Source: Macrotrachela quadricornifera (taxonomy: Eukaryota; Rotifera; Eurotatoria; Philodinida; Philodinidae). From it: a stretch of DNA of 64,000 nt. The stretch spans positions 16,299-80,298 of the forward strand of contig JAJEKB010021020.1 in assembly GCA_022393335.1 (NCBI GenBank), written 5' to 3'. Below, piece after piece: positions 58,444 to 64,000 of this stretch. The notes below the pieces were generated by a model. It was given only the letters and a program-made list of their open reading frames with translations, did not search any database and was not told where the DNA came from. Each line of letters starts with the position of its first letter. Position 1 is the stretch's first letter. A program made the position numbers and the translations under genes.

Positions 58444-60499
58444 ATGGATAAATCAAATTTAAATACAAATGATAATTTAATAAAAAATAATATCGACGAA
58501 GAAAATTCACCATTATCATCTTCATTTGTTCTTCAACCATATTCAAATGATATTAAACAACAAGAAGAAATTATTCAATATAAATTAAAATCACCTTTAT
58601 GTGTATCACATATTTATGAAGAAGAATTTTTTGATCGTGTAAATTAATTAAAATTTCAAAAAGCAAAAAAAAAAAAAATTTTTTTTTGTATTTTTAGTTT
58701 CATATGAATTATTATGGTGAACTTGAACATGAAAATTTATTTCTCGTTTCTATTCGATCTACTCCCGTAAATATCAATGAAATAGATTATAAATCATCTA
58801 ATTTTTCTTCAATGACAAATATTGACGAAAATTATCAATTAATTCGAGCTATTATTCGGTAAATCTGTTATGATTTTTCAAATAATTAAGTCAAAATTCT
58901 AAATATAACAATGAAATATTTTGTTTATTTTTTCTTTTTCTTTCAATTTATCAAAATCATTAAAAAATTTTAAAAATTAATAATTAATATATTAATTTTC
59001 TTTTATTAAAGTACAGACAATAATAATTATGATGTATCAGAAATAATAAATATTAAAAATGAAGAAAATATGTTACAAATATTATTTGAAAAAGTTCAAT
59101 TACCATCTATACATTATTATGGATTTACTCATTACATTAAAGTAAGAATATTATATCTTTATTAAATTAAAAAAAACAGTAGAGAATTTTTTGTTTTATT
59201 CAATATTTTCAATGATGTCTTTTTTTTTAAGGCGAATGAAAAAATTCTTGAATTTGATAAATATAATGATGAACAAAATTCAAATAAAATTGCTTTTATT
59301 TTTCAACGTTTAAATCAAGTAAATGAAAATGAAATCTTAAGTAATAATGAAATATCGATTAAAATGGAAAATTTTCTTAATTTAATAAGTGAACGTATTG
59401 AATTAAAAGATTTTAAGAAATATCGTGGTGATCTTGATATAAAAATAAATCAACATGGAATTTATTCATATTTTACAATATATCATAGTCATCAAATAAT
59501 GTTTAATATAGCACCAATAATTCCATCGAATGATAATGATAAAGAATTTATTCAAAGAAAAAGTTTAATTGCTAATGCATTATTATGTATTGTTTTTCAA
59601 GAAGAAGGAACATTATTTCAACCTGATTTTATTCTTGGAAAAGTAACACAAGTTTTTATAACAATTCAACCAATTGAAATTCATAATGAACTTTATTATA
59701 AAGTTAAATTTATTTAAAATAATAGTTGTTTTTTATTATTATTATTATTTTTAGATTGAAATTTGGCGTCGTTCTGATATTGAACCTATTATTGATCCAT
59801 GTGGTGGAATTTATAAACATGATAAATCATTTCGAGATTATTTTCTTACATTAATTTTAAATACAATGAATAGTATTTTAAAAAAAGAATATTTTCATTT
59901 ACGTATTATTAAACAAAGACAACGTTTAAAAAATGAATATCTTCAAAAAATTTGTCAAATGTTTTATTCATATTCACAAAATCATTTATCAATATCATAT
60001 GATCATTCTGATAGTGATATAAATAGTGAAAATTCAAATATAGAAAAAGAATCATCATCTGGATTACGTCGTCTTCGTCGTCTTAGTTTTATATCCAAAT
60101 TTCTTGGAACATTTATTCAAAATCAATCAAATTTATCTTTACAATCAAAAGGTAATGTACATCCTTCATTTTTATCACAAAATTCAGTTTTACATCAACA
60201 AGAAGAATTAGAAGAAAAATCCGATGCTATTAAATCATTAATCAAAGCAGCTGCCACTTTTGTCGAAATAAATAATGAAATGTAGGATAGAAAGATTCTT
60301 TAAAAAATTATTTATATATTTATAATTGAAAAAACATTTTTATTTGTATTATTCTAGATCATTATCAGCATCAACAATAGATAATACTACAAATGATTGC
60401 AATGAACATAACAGAAATCAGACAAATTCTTCATTAATGGATAATAATGATGATAAATTAAATAAGAATCAAAATACTGCGATGAAACTAACCAATTAA
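58444..60499 (+). CDS. Rap-GAP domain protein (Rap1GAP/SIPA1-like), 6 exons, 541 aa
   Basis: A GTPase-activating protein expected to switch off Rap-type small GTPases in the cytosol. Exons: 58444-58638, 58698-58858, 59012-59141, 59232-59702, 59755-60281, 60358-60499 (1626 nt, in frame). ATG at 58444 (MDKSNLNTNDNLIK) is the first in frame. The N-terminal half has the Rap1GAP dimerisation-domain pattern (FHMNYYGELEHENLF). The GAP domain shows NLISERIELKDFKKYRGDLD, SYFTIYHSHQIMFNIAPIIP, then RKSLIANALLCIVFQEEG, where the Asn of LIANAL aligns with the catalytic Asn thumb of Rap1GAP (GNDIV). It continues FQPDFILGKVTQVFITIQP and SFRDYFLTLILNTMN. The C-terminal 150 residues are low-complexity Ser/Asn-rich. 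The usual His before the thumb helix is replaced by Ser-Leu. No PDZ domain, so closer to Rap1GAP than SIPA1. Confidence 0.9.
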
Positions 60500-63415
60500 T
60501 TCTTATAAGAATTTTATCAATTATTAATTTTCATTACCTAATTATGTTTTCTTTTTCTTTTTATCCTTTTAATTTCGTAGATTGTCACCATTTAATATTC
60601 ACTTTCGTTGTCTACTATTTCTATGAATTCTTCTAATTGAAAAACTGTTTGTTCATGTGTTTTATGATATAAACATTATCGATTAAATAAGTTTTTTTAA
60701 TGTTATTGAAATATTCCCATTTAATATTTATGGATTATATAAACGACAATGCAAATACTATTTTATATGATTCATAAATTTCTCGATTTAAATTATACAG
60801 AAAATACTACATAAGACTTTGTCAATCTTAAAATAATTAAGTTCATAAGTCAAAATTGCGGCCGTATTACAGCTTTTAATTCAAATTGATTTACCAAAAA
60901 GTTTGTTGCTTATTAGTAAAAAATAATTATTTTTTAACAAAATCTTTGAAATTTCGATTTTAATAAATGAAATTATAAAATCTAGAAGAATTCTTAAACT
61001 ATTGATTGCAATACCTTAGTTTTGTACCTAAATGATGAGCTACGTGCAAAAATTGAAAATTGGAGTTAAAAATCTTGATTATTGAGAGATTCATAGTACC
61101 GATTGTAGGCATGAGGGAGAGATGGCGCTATGATAAATGTACAATACAATATGTCTGATTTTTTTGTCTAGTTTTTTGTCCAGTAATCTTTTTTTTTTCT
61201 AGTTGATTTCCGATCCAAACAAAATAACTTCTTCATATGAGAGTACAATTATCGATTAATGAATAAAGCATCTGTGACGAAATGTTCTAGCGTTTCGCTT
61301 CATTTTTAAAAATATTAATTTGAGGATAATAGATAGATTAACTATAGATGTATTCATTCTAAAATCTAAATTTTGGCAAAGTGAACTTTCGATTATATCC
61401 TCCTAGTTATCCATTCTACAATGAATAATTGATACAATTCCGTATTCATAAATACATAATAGTTCACTATCAAGAACACTATAATCCTGATTTGTGAGTG
61501 ACATATTCAACGAAAACATAATGAAAAGTGTTATATAGCATCCCTTAATCAAACATATACTTGTCTTTGAACTGTCTTTATTTTCATTTATTCTTTTCCT
61601 GTACTAGCTGTTGTACATATCTTCTCGAATATTATCTGCTGACTATGAATAAGAATTGTTGTATTTTTTTTTCTTCTTACTATTCATTCTCCAAAACAAA
61701 GAGAAAGAAGCTTCTATATTTCTTTTCTGCTTTCATATTTTTCTTCTTTTTTCCTTGGATAAATACTCAGTTTCTACCTAATTAAAAAAGTTGTTTGTTT
61801 TTTATCCACTTTGTATTATTGTATCGCTTGTGATGCAAATCAAATGATATATAGTCATTAAATTTTGTGATTGTACCCACGAAGAAATTCCCAAAGTTAT
61901 TCCTCGAATATACATGATATTATATATGAAGATTACTATCGGTTCTTAATACTGCAACGAACTCATTTGTAAATACGGTATTACATATGGCAATGACTCA
62001 ATGAAAAATCCAATATTAAATACATTCGAAGAAAATTAAAATAACAATCTATCACCAATTGTTGTCTTGAATACAACTTTTTGAGTGAAACCACGCTTGT
62101 TCATATCACGGCATTGCTGAAAGAAAGTGCTTACTATATGAACTGTTGTCTTTCTATGTTTCACCTACGATATGAACGCAGTGTGACGGAGTATGTAAAG
62201 GTGAAGAGGATGTTGTGGCCTAATACTCTAAAACATTTTCAAATCATTTTCGCAATGGCTCTGTTGCAGCAAGATGATTTTCGAGTAAATCAGACTTTTA
62301 GAAGATCATCACACATTTCTTTGAAGGGTAGATAGCCTGGACTTTTTGTGCAGTCCAGAAATTCTGCGACAGCTCTGTCGAATGAAAGCATCTATGAAAA
62401 AGTTGGAATAAAATAAAATTCAGTTCGCTCCAGCTTTACTAAAACACGAGAGTCAGACCGTTTATTCGGTTTTAAAAAACTCGCTTATTATTGCGATTTT
62501 TTTTTCATAAAACCTTTCATTTCTTTTCTATGGGTTACATGTAACATTCACAGAATGATAAAAGGTGGAGATTATTCTTACTTATAAAAAGAAATGTGAT
62601 TGAAAATTTTGCTGATAAATATAACAAAGCTATTCTTATCAACTTGAAGATGATTATGTATTTTACGAAAAAAAGAAAAGAGAGAAAGCAAATCAACAAA
62701 TTTATTTTTCTTTTTACCATTCAAATATTTCTCTTCTGATTCATCTATCCTACGTATCCATATATTTTATATAGTTTCATGTTTATATTAGCAGAGTTCA
62801 AAGGTACCATCTCTACTTGTGCAATGAAATTTTGCTATTCACCTCATGAAAAGTTAATTAGAAGTTTGATTTGTTTTTATTTCAATATAAACGAAATGCT
62901 ATTTTACAGTAAGGCTTTTTTTTAAATCAAATACACAGTCAACTTATTAATGTACGAAGCCATTTCGATCAATATGAGGTTGATTATTATTATTTTCTCG
63001 CGACTTACGGCTACCCATAAGCTTGCGAGAACATCAAATCTGTTTCTTTTATAAGATAACCATTAGATACGATAGTCAACAAGATATTCAAATAAATCAG
63101 TGATTTCGAATAATTTTTGACCTAAGTAACAAACGGAATATTGTATTTGCTTGTGAAGCCAAATTTCTTTGTTCTCATCATCAAAAGTAATTGAAAGGAT
63201 GTTTATTTTTATAGAATTCAATATAAAACTTTTGAAGTATTCCATTGTTGATAATTCTTGATTTATTTAAGAAAAGTCAGATTCATCAAGCTTTTATTTT
63301 ATTTTCATACATCTGTTTTGAAAAAAGAATTTAATTATACTATATATACAACTTTGATTTTTTAACAATATAGATCAAATAAAAAGCAAATAGTGAGGCA
63401 AGTTTGTTTCAAAGG
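60500..63415. other. 2.9-kb region without a supported gene
   Basis: AT-rich. A slightly GC-richer stretch at 62081-62440 has an 84-codon plus-strand frame, without a recognised relative, ATG start or splice context, and ends in short hairpins (CTGGACTTTTTGTGCAGTCCAG, split here as two arms near 62338-62359). Confidence 0.4.
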
Positions 63416-64000
63416 ATGCCGGCAACACGTAGACCAACAGTTGTTCGTCTCAGCAGACAATCTTTGCTGGTAAGCATCTGTTCATATTCATCAAGCTGTA
63501 TATTAAGAATTTGTTCTATTTTAGCATCGGCAATCATCTATCCATGCAGAAAATGCAGATTACTCGTTTGTTCATGTACAAAAAAGACATCGATCATTGA
63601 CAATTAAGAAAAATATAATTCAACCTTTAGCCAATCAAATAAAGGAGAATCAACAATTGGATGACCAGAATAAGACAAGTCATTCATTTATTCATATACA
63701 AGAAATAAATTCATCGCAAAACTCCAATGAAGAAACGAGGAATTCTCCAAGCAATTCACACCGAATAAATCAAATACCAGTATATAAAGCGGCATATACA
63801 ACATCAGTCAAAGTAGGAGCTAGACCATCACATTTTTTCATTTAAAAAAACAATAGCAACATAATGAGTTTGAAAATTTTACGACATTTAAAAAAACGTT
63901 AGGAAAATTAGTAACACAATTTATGTATCCTCATATTTTACAATTACATAAAAGATATAAAAAATCATTTACAGTATTCGAGATATTATCTTTAATTTAA
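63416..64000 (+). CDS. Small uncharacterised protein, 3 exons, reaching the window edge
   Basis: Exons 63416-63469, 63525-63812 and 63857-64000 keep one frame. Junctions are CTG|GTAAGC..TTTTAG|CATCGG and AAA|GTAGGA..AATAG|CAACAT (44-nt intron). Start MPATRRPTVVRLSRQSLL; middle part hydrophilic (HSFIHIQEINSSQNSNEE); third exon basic and hydrophobic (KKTLGKLVTQFMYPHILQLH). The frame ends with TAA at the last three bases of the window (161 aa), but the gene may continue if that stop lies in an intron. If the second intron is retained, translation stops at 63845 (124 aa). Family not recognised. No signal peptide; Arg/Lys-rich, so probably intracellular. Confidence 0.5.

Noticed and set aside
62081..62335. 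84-codon plus-strand frame with somewhat higher GC
   Set aside because: No ATG at the start, no recognised relative, no splice context; kept only as a note on the intergenic region.
63063..63245. 60-codon minus-strand frame
   Set aside because: No splice sites, no family, AT-rich composition.

Overview
The window looks like a nuclear contig of a bdelloid rotifer (Rotaria/Adineta-like). Evidence: strongly AT-rich intergenic DNA; multi-exon genes split by very short GT..AG introns (mostly 45-75 nt, usually GTAAGT donors and TTTAG acceptors); Thr/Ser-rich secreted proteins; a receptor that joins LDL-receptor class A and EGF modules to a seven-helix domain; and many DNA transposons, often nested. 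Species assignment is inference. Gene models below were spliced by eye. Unless stated otherwise they keep one reading frame across all junctions.

Layout. 1-5.6 kb: gene-poor, with an inverted-repeat element and a decayed mariner. 5.7-8.9 kb (-): complete ten-exon SLC2/GLUT-type sugar transporter. 9.7-10.3 kb (-): uncharacterised 210-residue protein, possibly a permuted papain fold. 10.9-11.3 kb: multi-palindromic CGCGT element. 12.8-14.8 kb (-): five-exon TPR protein with a complete dicarboxylate clamp. 17.8-32.9 kb (-): one 15-kb gene for a secreted astacin metalloprotease followed by two PPC-like domains and a C-terminal Cys-rich domain. Its introns hold a tRNA-like sequence, a CGCGT repeat field, a piggyBac-type MITE, a hAT element nested in another hAT element, a 400-base assembly gap and an array of intron plus 24-nt-exon units.

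33.9-38 kb: a possible unrecognised gene on the minus strand, a G-quadruplex motif and a worn hAT-like element with an inverted-repeat insert. 38.5-44.7 kb (+): LDLa/EGF/7TM receptor gene broken by four nonsense codons and one frameshift. 44.7-46.6 kb: a stack of MITEs. 47.2-48.1 kb (-): intact single-exon rhodopsin-like GPCR. 49.9-51.7 kb (-): type I membrane protein with a Thr-rich stalk. 53.0-57.1 kb: a fold-back element carrying an inserted 3.2-kb hAT transposon with perfect 8-bp target duplications and an uninterrupted four-exon transposase (699 aa). 58.4-60.5 kb (+): six-exon Rap-GAP. 63.4-64.0 kb (+): small three-exon gene reaching the window edge.

The genes do not form a pathway. This is ordinary mixed eukaryotic gene content (sugar uptake, chaperone binding, Rap signalling, chemosensory-type receptors, secreted protease), broken up by DNA transposons that mostly sit in introns and intergenic DNA.
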